Source: Nocardioides sp.
GTDB taxonomy: Bacteria > Actinomycetota > Actinomycetes > Propionibacteriales > Nocardioidaceae
Assembly: GCF_030150155.1 (NCBI RefSeq)
Contig: NZ_JASLGR010000016.1
Location: 62,001-126,000 of the forward strand
Length of the DNA stretch: 64,000 nucleotides
Reading direction: 5' to 3'
Made by a program: the position numbers and the translations under genes. The notes under the pieces are model-generated. The model did not search any database and was not told the origin of the DNA. It saw only the letters and a list, made by a program, of their open reading frames with translations. This document shows, piece by piece, positions 40,912 to 48,097 of the stretch (within the stretch, counting starts at the first letter, position 1; each line of letters opens with the position of its first letter).

Positions 40912-41577
40912 ATGGTGTCTCCGCTGGGAACCGAACGGTCCGCCGACTACGCGGCGGCCGGGTTCATGGGACGGATCGGGGGCGGGGCGGCGCCGGCCGT
41001 GATCGTCGTCGACGTGTGCCGTGCCTATCTGGGCGCGGGGCCGTTCGCCGATGCGGGTGGTCGGTTCGAGGCGGCGCGTGCCAGCGCCGACCGGATCGTC
41101 ACCGCGGCCAGGGCCGCTGGGCATCCGGTGCTCTTCACTCAGGTCGTGCTGGCGCCCGGTGGTGCTGACGCGGGGTGGTTCGCGGTCAAGGTGCCGGGCC
41201 TGGTCGCGTTCGCGCGCGGGTCGGCGTACGGGGAGTTTCCGGCCTCGCCGGCTCCGTTGGCCGACGAGATCGTGGTGACCAAGCAGTACGCCTCGGCCTT
41301 CTTCGGCACCACGCTCGCCTCGACGCTGCGCCACCTCGGGATCGACACCGCCGTCGTGCTCGGCTTCTCCACCAGCGGCTGCGTCAGGGCCACCACGCTC
41401 GACGCGCTGCAGCACGGCTTCCGGCCGCTGGTCGCGCGCGAGGCCTGCGGCGACCGCGATGCCGAGGTGCACGAGCGCAACCTCTTCGACCTCGACGCCA
41501 AGTACGCCGATGTGCTGAGTGAGGCCGAGATCCTCGACTACCTGACCACCACCCCTGCCCCTGGAGGCGTCCGATGA
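40912..41577 (+). CDS. Isochorismatase-family amidohydrolase (maleamate/N-carbamoylsarcosine amidase-like)
   Basis: A 221-residue cysteine hydrolase with the complete catalytic triad: Asp34 in VIVVDVCRAYL, Lys124 in VVTKQYASAFFGT and Cys157 in GFSTSGCVRATTLDALQHGF. The STSGCVRAT form is typical of the N-carbamoylsarcosine/maleamate amidase branch, which frees ammonia from small amides, not of isochorismate hydrolysis. It starts 4 bp after the CoA transferase and overlaps the next cupin gene by 4 bp. A maleamate-type role would suit the maleate-isomerase-like gene at 61 kb, but that pairing is inference. Confidence 0.85.
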   Translation: MVSPLGTERSADYAAAGFMGRIGGGAAPAVIVVDVCRAYLGAGPFADAGGRFEAARASADRIVTAARAAGHPVLFTQVVLAPGGADAGWFAVKVPGLVAFARGSAYGEFPASPAPLADEIVVTKQYASAFFGTTLASTLRHLGIDTAVVLGFSTSGCVRATTLDALQHGFRPLVAREACGDRDAEVHERNLFDLDAKYADVLSEAEILDYLTTTPAPGGVR

Positions 41578-42209
41578 ATGCTCCTGCTGGTTCTGCTGCT
41601 GCTGGTTCTGCTGCTGCCGGTTCTGCCGCTCCGATCGTGGTCCGGCTGGACTCACCCGAGCTGACCTGGGGTAGGCACCAGATCGCCGGGGCCGAGCAGC
41701 CCGCCGACATCACCATGCTCCGGGCCGACGCCGAGCGCGGCACCCGTGCCGTGGTGGTGCGGTTCCCCAACGGGTGGACCCGTGACGCCGTCGGCCACCA
41801 GCCGGCGGGGGAGGAGATGGTGATCATCTCCGGCTCGCTCGCGATCAGCGGCCTGACCTGCGGCGAGGGCGAGATGCTGATCGTGGAGCCGCTGGCCACC
41901 CGTGCTGCGACCTCGACGCAGGACGGCACTGCTGCCCTGGTCTGGTTCTCCGGCCCCGGTGGCGGCTGGGCCGACGGCGAGGCCTCTGCCCCCGGGGCGG
42001 CGCGGGTCGTCGCGGTGGACGCCGCCCTGCAGCGTCCTGCCACCCCCGCCCTCGTCGGCACGGTGCACGCGCGCGAGCAGGCCGCGGGCGAGGTCTTCGA
42101 GGTCGACGTCGACCTGTTCTGGCCCGGTGAGCAGACCTGGGCCTTCGTCCCGGCCGGTGTCGCGGCCCCGCAGGTCCCCGGCTTCGCGATCGTCCACACC
42201 TGGTCCTAA
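41574..42209 (+). CDS. Single-domain cupin-like protein
   Basis: A 211-residue protein. A low-complexity GSAAAGSAA-type stretch encoded by GCTGGTTCTGCT-like repeats forms the first 20 residues. A cupin-like barrel follows (VVRFPNGWTRDAVGHQPAGEEMVIISGSLAI at about 60-90, then GEGEMLIVEPLATRAAT). It resembles DUF4437-type cupins and so the larger cupin at 35.7-37.1 kb. It is the last gene of the CoA transferase unit. Its stop codon is followed directly by eight 22-bp repeats. Catalytic function unknown. Confidence 0.7.
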   Translation: MNAPAGSAAAGSAAAGSAAPIVVRLDSPELTWGRHQIAGAEQPADITMLRADAERGTRAVVVRFPNGWTRDAVGHQPAGEEMVIISGSLAISGLTCGEGEMLIVEPLATRAATSTQDGTAALVWFSGPGGGWADGEASAPGAARVVAVDAALQRPATPALVGTVHAREQAAGEVFEVDVDLFWPGEQTWAFVPAGVAAPQVPGFAIVHTWS

Positions 42210-42212
42210 CCG

Positions 42213-42388
42213 CCGAATTCCGGGTTCACCACCGGCGAGATCCGGGTTTGTCACGCGCGAGATCCGGGTTTGCCACGGTCGACTTCCGGGTTCGCCACGC
42301 GCGAGATCCGGGTTTGCCACGCGCGAGATCCGGGTTCGCCACGGTCGACTTCCGGGTTCGCCACGGTCGAGTTCCGGATTGCTCACAT
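42213..42388 (+). repeat. Array of eight 22-bp repeats after the cupin gene
   Basis: Eight head-to-tail 22-bp units starting 3 bp after the TAA stop, for example CGAGATCCGGGTTTGCCACG and CGACTTCCGGGTTCGCCACG plus two bases. It is the same family as the arrays at 15051-15138 and 42496-42605, with more internal variation. Confidence 0.85.
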
Positions 42389-42438
42389 GGTCGTACGCCG
42401 GGCAGCGGGTCGATCCGTTCCAGTGCCCGATCTAGGCG

Positions 42439-42461
42439 ACACGCCGAAGGTGTCGGCGTGT
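42439..42461 (+). terminator. Hairpin between two repeat arrays
   Basis: ACACGCCGA (42439-42447) pairs with TCGGCGTGT (42453-42461) and is followed by TT. It could terminate the plus-strand unit ending at 42209 after the repeat array. Confidence 0.5.
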
Positions 42462-42495
42462 TTCGGCCCGAGGGCGCACGAACGGACCTGCTGGT

Positions 42496-42605
42496 GGTGA
42501 ACCCGGATCTGGGCGGTGGTGAACCCGGAAGTGGGCGGTGGTGAACCCGGAAGTGGGCGGTGGTGAACCCGGAAGTGGGCGGTGGTGAACCCGGAAGTCG
42601 GCTAG
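42496..42605 (-). repeat. Array of five 22-bp repeats after the MFS gene, inverted
   Basis: Five units such as GGTGAACCCGGAAGTGGGCG plus GT, the reverse complement of the family at 15051 and 42213. The last unit runs into the TAG stop (42602-42604) of the minus-strand MFS gene. The array thus has the same orientation to its gene as the other two. Confidence 0.85.
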
Positions 42606-44053
42606 GGGTGGGCTGCGGCTACGTCGGCGTCGAACGTCTTCCTGGCGGCGCGCAGGATCACCACGCAGGCGAAGAGGGGCGGCAGCAGGACGAGCATCGC
42701 CAGCGGGAGCGAGTCGAGCAGGTCCGAGGTCAGACCGATCAGGAACGGACCGAACGCCCCGCCGAGGGTGGTGAGGAACTGCAGCACGGCGAACCCCATC
42801 CCGCGACTCTGTGACGGCACGACGTCGGCCGCGGCCGCCGTCAGGTTCGGTATCGCCCCCGCGAAGCCCGCGCAGGCGGCGGCGATCAGGGTGACGCGCA
42901 GGCCGAGGCCCGGCAGGGTGACGGCCAGGGTCAGCCCGATCGCGCCGGCCAGCAGGAACCAGGCGGCGACGGCGATCCGCCAGCCGTCGGCCCGTGCCCG
43001 GTCGCCCAGACGGCTCCCGAGGACGATGCCGATCACGATGCCGGTGCCGCCGACACCGCCGGCCAGACCCGCGGCGGCGTCGTGGTCGAGGCCCTCGGTC
43101 CGCTCCAGGAACGTCGGCAGCCAGTAGAAGAGGCCGGCGACCCCGAGCGCCAGCATCGCCTGGCTGGCGATCACGCCGCGCAGCGTCGCGATGGTGAGCA
43201 GGCCGCGGGCCTCGGCGATCAGGGCACCGCGCGCAGGGGTCGGGCCGTGCGTGGGCGGCGTACTGGAGAGAGATCCCTCCGCGCCCGCTGACCCCGACAC
43301 CGCCGACCCCGACACCGACGCCGACGCGGCCACCCCCGAGCCCGCAGCCCCCGCCCGCCCCGCCCGGAGCGCGTCGATCTCGTCCCCGAGCCCGCGACGC
43401 GGCTCGCGTACCGTCCAGACCAGGGCGGCGACCAGCAGGCCCGGGATGGCGGCGACGAAGAAGACCGCCCGCCAGTCCAGGGCTTCGGCGACAGCGCCGC
43501 CGACGATCACGCCGGCGGGCAGGCCCATGTAGTAGCCGGCGCGCTCGAAGCCGAACGCCTTGCCGCGACTCGACGACGGGTAGTAGTCGGCGATCAGGCT
43601 CGAGGCCGGCGGGTTGTAGAGCTGGCCGGCGGCGCCGATGGCGATCCGGATCAGGAAGAACAGCGCGAAGCTGCTGGCCAGGCCGCTGAGCACCGAGCAC
43701 AGCGCCCAGACCAGGACGACGATCGCGATCGCGCCGACCCGGGGAGCCCGGTCGGCCAGGCGTCCGGCCGGTAGCAGCAGCAGGGCGGCGGCGATGCTGG
43801 CCGCGGTCGGGATCGCGCCGGCGACGGTGTCGCTGATCCCGAAGTGCTCCTGGATCGCCGGGAGCGCCCCGGCGACGAGGTTGATCTCGACCCGGTCGAC
43901 GAAGGCGACCAGGCCGATCACGATCGCGGGCCACCACCCGAACGGCGGGTCGCGGGTCAGGTCGACGTCGCGCGCCTCACCCCGGGAGTGCACCTGAAGC
44001 GTCGCCACGGCGCGCTCGGGTGGGATTGGATGGTCGGGCTGGGTCTCCGTCAT
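42602..44053 (-). CDS. Major facilitator superfamily transporter
   Basis: A 483-residue MFS permease with 12 predicted helices. FGWWPAIVIGLVAFVDRVEINLVAGALP opens helix 1, LPAGRLADRAPRVG is the loop 2-3 signature, and YYMGLPAGVIVGGAVAEALDWRAVFFVAAIPG follows. The central cytoplasmic loop (about 225-275) is an Ala/Ser/Gly-rich low-complexity insert. It is close to aromatic acid/spinster-type transporters that import or export organic acids. It is divergent from the nitrilase across a control region containing operator-like site S3, so it probably moves the regulon's substrate or product. Confidence 0.9.
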   Translation of the reverse strand: MTETQPDHPIPPERAVATLQVHSRGEARDVDLTRDPPFGWWPAIVIGLVAFVDRVEINLVAGALPAIQEHFGISDTVAGAIPTAASIAAALLLLPAGRLADRAPRVGAIAIVVLVWALCSVLSGLASSFALFFLIRIAIGAAGQLYNPPASSLIADYYPSSSRGKAFGFERAGYYMGLPAGVIVGGAVAEALDWRAVFFVAAIPGLLVAALVWTVREPRRGLGDEIDALRAGRAGAAGSGVAASASVSGSAVSGSAGAEGSLSSTPPTHGPTPARGALIAEARGLLTIATLRGVIASQAMLALGVAGLFYWLPTFLERTEGLDHDAAAGLAGGVGGTGIVIGIVLGSRLGDRARADGWRIAVAAWFLLAGAIGLTLAVTLPGLGLRVTLIAAACAGFAGAIPNLTAAAADVVPSQSRGMGFAVLQFLTTLGGAFGPFLIGLTSDLLDSLPLAMLVLLPPLFACVVILRAARKTFDADVAAAHP

Positions 44054-44079
44054 GGGGGGACTCCTGTGCTCGGGGCCGG

Positions 44080-44120
44080 TTTCGTACTAGGCTGACGGAA
44101 TCGTACAAGATATACGAAAT
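44080..44120. promoter_or_regulatory. Putative operator S3 between MFS and nitrilase genes
   Basis: GTACAAGATATACGA (44103-44117) is, reverse-complemented, TCGTATATCTTGTAC, which matches TCGTATATTCTGTAC at the flavin-reductase promoter in 13 of 15 positions. A second half-site, TTTCGTAC, lies near 44081-44088. Confidence 0.55.
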
Positions 44121-44130
44121 GAGGTTCCGA

Positions 44131-45804
44131 GTGCTTCGCGTAGCTGCAGTCCAGTACGCCGTCGGTGAGGACGTCGCCGCCAACCTGGCCACCGCGGTGC
44201 GGATGATCGACGCCGCCGTCGCCCAGGGCGCCGAGGTCGTCGTCCTGCCCGAGTTCGGCAACCATGTCTCCTGGTACGCCGATCGCGAGCACGCCCGACG
44301 TGAGGCCCAGACCCTCGACGGGGAGTTCGTCGCCACCCTCGCGGCCCGCGCCGCCCAGCACCGCATCCACCTGATGGCCAACTGCACGCTGCTGCGCGAG
44401 GACGGCCGGGTCGGCGGCACGAACGTGCTCTTCGGTCCCGACGGCTCCGTGCTGGCGGTCAACGACAAGCAGGTCCTGATGGGCTCCGAGCGCGACCACA
44501 TCGACCCCGCCGTCGACACCGCAGGCGTGATCGAGACCGCGATCGGCCGGGTCGGGCTCTACTCCTGCATGGACGGCGTCATCTACGAGACCCCGCGGAT
44601 GCTCGCGGTCGGCGGCGCCCAGCTGCTGCTCAACAGCCTCAACTCCTTCGCCCTGGACGAGGCCTCGCTGCACGTCCCGGTCCGGGCTGCGGAGAACAAG
44701 GTCTGGGTGGTCGCGGCCAACAAGGTCGGCCCGCTCGTGCCCGAGCACTCCATCGCTGCCGTCGCCGAGAAGGTCGGCGTCCCGATCGACCGGCTGCACG
44801 GGGCGGGGGAGAGCCAGATCGTCGCCCCTGACGGGACCGTCGTCGCGATCGGTCCGCGCACCGGTGAGGCGGTGGTGATCGCCGACATCGACGTCACCCT
44901 CGCTGACGACAAGGCCCGCCCCGACGGCACCGACGTGATGGCAGCGCGCCGCCCTGACGCCTACAGCCCGATCACCGAGGAGCCGGTCGGTCGACAGGCA
45001 CCTGCGGGTGCTGCGGCCCTCGAAGCCGTCGTGCTGGGGGCCGAGAGCGTCGATGCCCTGGTCGCCGACCTGCGCGCTGCGATCGCCGACGGTGCCGGAC
45101 TGGTCGTGCTGCCGGAGCTGGCCGCCCACCCGGGCGGTGACCCGAGCGCCCCGGCCGACGAGCGTCTGGGAGTGGAGGCGCTCGGTGAGCTGCTGGCCGG
45201 CACCTCGACGTACGTCGTCACCTCGACGATCACCACCGACGACGCGGCTGCGGGCCAGCACGTCGGCGTCGTGGTCTCGGCCGACGGCGTCGAGCTGATC
45301 CAGTCCCAGCTGCACGTCAGTGCGCGCCACGGGGCCCTCGCACCGGCGGCCGGTCTCGGCATCGAGGTGCTGGAGACGCCGTGGGGCAGGCTCGCGGTCG
45401 TGGTGGGCGACGACGCGCTCTTCCCGGAGACGTTCAGGCTGGCGGCGCTGGCCGACGCCGACGTGGTCGCGGTGCCGTTCTCGGTGGCTGAGGCTCACGA
45501 CGTCGACCTGCTCCTGCTGGAGCGGGCGGCCGAGAACCGTCTCAACCTGGCGGTCGCCTCACGCCCGCACGCCGAGTATGGCGGCGGCGCCCTGATCCCG
45601 CTGTCGTCGAACTTCACGCTGTGGGGCACCGAGTGGGACGGCCCGTTCGCCGGCGTCATCTCACGACCCGACCCGGTGCCGGCGACCGGCGCGGTCACTG
45701 CGGCGACCCTGCGCCCGGCCTGTGCGACCAACCGGATGGTCAGTCGCGGCACCGACGTCGTCGACGGTCGGCCCTGGCACCTGGCCGGGGTGCTGACCGC
45801 CTGA
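44131..45804 (+). CDS. Tandem nitrilase-superfamily protein with inactive second domain
   Basis: A 557-residue fusion of two carbon-nitrogen hydrolase domains. Domain 1 (about 1-285) has the full triad: Glu41 in VVVLPEFGNH, Lys113 in NDKQVLMG and Cys146 in LYSCMDG. Domain 2 (about 295-557) keeps Glu329 in VVLPELAAH, but the Lys position reads Gln393 (LIQSQLH) and the Cys region reads VVVGDDALFPE with no cysteine, so it is probably catalytically dead. I chose the GTG at 44131, 6 nt after GAGG; ATG 44119 is possible. It would hydrolyse an amide or nitrile; context suggests a nitrogenous catabolic intermediate. Confidence 0.85.
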   Translation: MLRVAAVQYAVGEDVAANLATAVRMIDAAVAQGAEVVVLPEFGNHVSWYADREHARREAQTLDGEFVATLAARAAQHRIHLMANCTLLREDGRVGGTNVLFGPDGSVLAVNDKQVLMGSERDHIDPAVDTAGVIETAIGRVGLYSCMDGVIYETPRMLAVGGAQLLLNSLNSFALDEASLHVPVRAAENKVWVVAANKVGPLVPEHSIAAVAEKVGVPIDRLHGAGESQIVAPDGTVVAIGPRTGEAVVIADIDVTLADDKARPDGTDVMAARRPDAYSPITEEPVGRQAPAGAAALEAVVLGAESVDALVADLRAAIADGAGLVVLPELAAHPGGDPSAPADERLGVEALGELLAGTSTYVVTSTITTDDAAAGQHVGVVVSADGVELIQSQLHVSARHGALAPAAGLGIEVLETPWGRLAVVVGDDALFPETFRLAALADADVVAVPFSVAEAHDVDLLLLERAAENRLNLAVASRPHAEYGGGALIPLSSNFTLWGTEWDGPFAGVISRPDPVPATGAVTAATLRPACATNRMVSRGTDVVDGRPWHLAGVLTA

Positions 45805-45831
45805 GGCCCGGCGCCGAGTCCCGCGACGCCA

Positions 45832-45868
45832 ACGGCCCCCACCCCGACCTGGTCGGAGTGGGGGCCGT
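45832..45868. terminator. Bidirectional terminator between nitrilase and gntR
   Basis: ACGGCCCCCAC with CCGACC (45832-45849) pairs with GGTCGG and GTGGGGGCCGT (45851-45868), one mismatch, forming a near-continuous stem between two convergent genes. Confidence 0.8.
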
Positions 45869-45887
45869 CGCGATTCTCGAGCCAGTC

Positions 45888-46601
45888 TCAGGAGGTGGCG
45901 ACCGCCGGGGCCTCGCGGACCGCGAGCGCCTCGAGCAGTGCGGACTCCGTGCTCTCCAGGTGCGCCACCCAGGCGGCGCGGAGCTCGGCGACCTTGCCGG
46001 CGCGGGCCAGGTCGAGCAGCACGCGGTGCTCGTCGATCCGGCCCTGCTGGGTCTCGGGGGCGTGGTCGAGGTTGTCCATCAGCAGGTGCAGGTAGCGGTC
46101 CGAGGCCTTCCAGAGCACGCGCAGCACGTTGGAGTCGGCCGGGCCGATCACGTCGAGCAGCATCGCCTCGTGGAAGGCGTGGTGCTTGGCGGCCAGGGCG
46201 GCGGGCTCGCGCTCGATGCCGACGTACTCGGCCAGCGCCTCCTCGGCGTGGGCGAGGCGCTCCTCGGTCATCGCGCGACCGGCGCGCTCGCACAGGTCGC
46301 CCTCGATCAGCTTGCGCAGGTGGTAGATGTTCGCGAGCTCCTCCGAGGTCACCGTGGCGACCAGTGCGGAGCGGCCCGGGCGGAGCTCGATGACGCCCTC
46401 GCTCTCTAGGCGGCGCAGGGCCTCGCGGACCGGGATGTGACTGATGTCGAAGCGCTCGCACAGATCGACGATGGAGACGGTCGAGCCCGGCGGCAGGTCG
46501 CCGTTGAGGATCGCGCGGTGGAGCTCGTCGGTGACGCGGTCCACCAGCGAGTGGTGCGCGATCGGGCGGACGCCCTTGGCGTTCGTGGTTCTCCGGCTCA
46601 T
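45888..46601 (-). CDS. GntR-family (FCD-type) transcriptional regulator
   Basis: A 237-residue regulator. The N-terminal winged helix shows LVDRVTDELHRAILNGDLPPGSTVSIVDLCERFDISHIPVREALRRLESEGVI (about 19-71), the GntR signature. The C-terminal FCD ligand-binding domain contains YHLRKLIEGDLCERAGR, HHAFHEAML and DEHRVLLDLARAG, with the metal/ligand histidines seen in the FadR/VanR group. It is divergent from the flavin-reductase operon; the shared control region holds a near-palindromic site of the type that recurs at four other promoters in the window. It is therefore the likely regulator of the catabolic gene set, probably a repressor relieved by a pathway acid. Confidence 0.92.
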   Translation of the reverse strand: MSRRTTNAKGVRPIAHHSLVDRVTDELHRAILNGDLPPGSTVSIVDLCERFDISHIPVREALRRLESEGVIELRPGRSALVATVTSEELANIYHLRKLIEGDLCERAGRAMTEERLAHAEEALAEYVGIEREPAALAAKHHAFHEAMLLDVIGPADSNVLRVLWKASDRYLHLLMDNLDHAPETQQGRIDEHRVLLDLARAGKVAELRAAWVAHLESTESALLEALAVREAPAVATS

Positions 46602-46675
46602 CGTCCTGTCATCCCCTTGTCCCGGATAGGGCTGTGTCGGCGGCCTCGCCGGAGGTGGCGACGCTGCTTCTGCCC

Positions 46676-46758
46676 CGAATCCTATATTCCGTGCCCAGAA
46701 TCTCGCGCATCCGATGGGATTCCACTGGCGTCCGCAAAACAGATATCGTATATTCTGT
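46676..46758. promoter_or_regulatory. Divergent gntR / flavin-reductase control region, site S4
   Basis: ACAGATATCGTATATTCTGT (46739-46758) is a near-perfect palindrome and the best copy of the recurring operator-like motif. A second AT-rich block, CCTATATTCC, at 46681-46690 may be the gntR -10. TATATT inside S4 is a suitable -10 for the plus-strand operon. Confidence 0.6.
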
Positions 46759-46777
46759 ACTCGAAGGGAGGCCGCCG

Positions 46778-48097
46778 ATGGATGCGAGCACGTTCCGTGA
46801 CGTGATGGCCCAATGGCCGAGCGGGGTGACCGTGGTGACCACGCTCGACCGCGCAGGAGCGCCGCACGGCATGACCGCCAGCTCGTTCTCGAGCGTCAGT
46901 CTCGACCCGCCCCTGGTCTCGATCTGCCTGACCAGGACGCTCTACAGCCACGAGCTGATCGAGGCCAGCGGCGTCTTCGGGGTCAACATCCTGGCCAAGG
47001 GACAGGCTGACGTCGGGCGCAGGTTCGCCGGGATGGACACCGGCGTCACCGACCGGTTCGCCGGGGAGTCGTGGACCCTGGCCGAGACGGGGGTGCCGCT
47101 GCTGGACTCCGCCCTGGGCTGGTTCGACTGCCGGGTGGTGCACGCCTACCCGGGCGGCGACCACACCATCTTCGTCGGCGAGGTCGTCGCGGGCAGGGCC
47201 GCCGGACGCTCCGCGCCGCTGCTCTTCCACTCCCGCGGCTGGGGCCAGTTCGCCGATGTCCTGCCCGACATCGCGACCCTGTCCGACTCCGGCCTGGTGG
47301 CCGCGCTGGTCCAGACCAATCGCGGGGATCGGGCGCTCGACGTCGCCGCGCAGGCCGCCGAGGCGGGCACCCGCGTCCGTGTCGCCGACCTCACCGGCGG
47401 TACGCCGACCCTGGTCGTCGGCGACACCGCGAGCCCCGTGGGACAGCCCTGGCAGACCGCGGAGAACTCCTCGGCGCTGGTGGCCGACCCCACCCAGGCC
47501 CGCGTCGTCCTCGACGCCGGGGTCGGTCTGGCCGAGCTCGCTCTCGACCCCACCGACGAGGCCGCCGTCGCGGCCCTGATCGAGGGCGTGGCCGGCATCG
47601 CCGACCGGGTCGTGGTCAATCTCGACGCACCGTTCGGCCCCGACCGGCTCGACGCCGTGGTGGCCTGCGTCGGCGCCCTGGTGGCAGCCGGCGTGGCCGA
47701 GATCGGCCTGGCCGACACCGCCGGGCGGGCCACCCCGCTGGAGGTGCGCGGTCTGCTCCAGGAGGTCGTCGCCCTGGCCCGACCGGTGCCCGTGCGGATG
47801 CGTCTGCACGACCGCGACCGGCTCGGACTGGTCAAGGCGATCACCGCCCTCAAGAGCGGGGTGCGTCACTTCGACACCACCCTGGCCGGCCTCGACGAGG
47901 CCGTCGCCACCGAGGACCTGATCCGGCTGCTGGCCGAGGTGGAGGTGGCGACCCCGGTCGACACCGCCGCCCTGATCGAGCTCGCCCGCACAGTGCGTCA
48001 CCCCGTCGGCGCCGCCGACACCCCCGCCACCGGCGGGGCCCCGTTCTCAGCACCGGCGTCGCCTGACGCCACCGACATCGTAGGAGCCGTTGGATGA
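46778..48097 (+). CDS. Flavin reductase fused to a degenerate HMG-CoA-lyase-like domain
   Basis: 439 residues. The N-terminal part (about 1-165) is a flavin reductase-like FMN-binding domain: FRDVMAQWPSGVTVVTTLDRAG, HGMTASSFSSVSLDPPLVSICL, FGVNILAKGQADVGRRFAG. The C-terminal part (about 190-390) resembles HMG-CoA lyase/pyruvate carboxyltransferase barrels (AEIGLADTAGRATPLEVRGLL, VRMRLHDRDRLGLVKAITALKSGVRHFDTT), but the catalytic cysteine loop GCPFAPGATGN is absent and the metal HxH motif reads RLHD. The ATG at 46778 follows GGGAGG. It is first of a six-gene ATGA-coupled operon; the next gene has the acyl-CoA dehydrogenase fold, so the two may form a two-component flavin monooxygenase. Confidence 0.82.
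   Translation: MDASTFRDVMAQWPSGVTVVTTLDRAGAPHGMTASSFSSVSLDPPLVSICLTRTLYSHELIEASGVFGVNILAKGQADVGRRFAGMDTGVTDRFAGESWTLAETGVPLLDSALGWFDCRVVHAYPGGDHTIFVGEVVAGRAAGRSAPLLFHSRGWGQFADVLPDIATLSDSGLVAALVQTNRGDRALDVAAQAAEAGTRVRVADLTGGTPTLVVGDTASPVGQPWQTAENSSALVADPTQARVVLDAGVGLAELALDPTDEAAVAALIEGVAGIADRVVVNLDAPFGPDRLDAVVACVGALVAAGVAEIGLADTAGRATPLEVRGLLQEVVALARPVPVRMRLHDRDRLGLVKAITALKSGVRHFDTTLAGLDEAVATEDLIRLLAEVEVATPVDTAALIELARTVRHPVGAADTPATGGAPFSAPASPDATDIVGAVG

Noticed and set aside
42213..42605. Short regularly spaced repeats as a CRISPR array
   Set aside because: The 22-bp units are directly adjacent without unique spacers, vary internally, and no cas gene is in the window.
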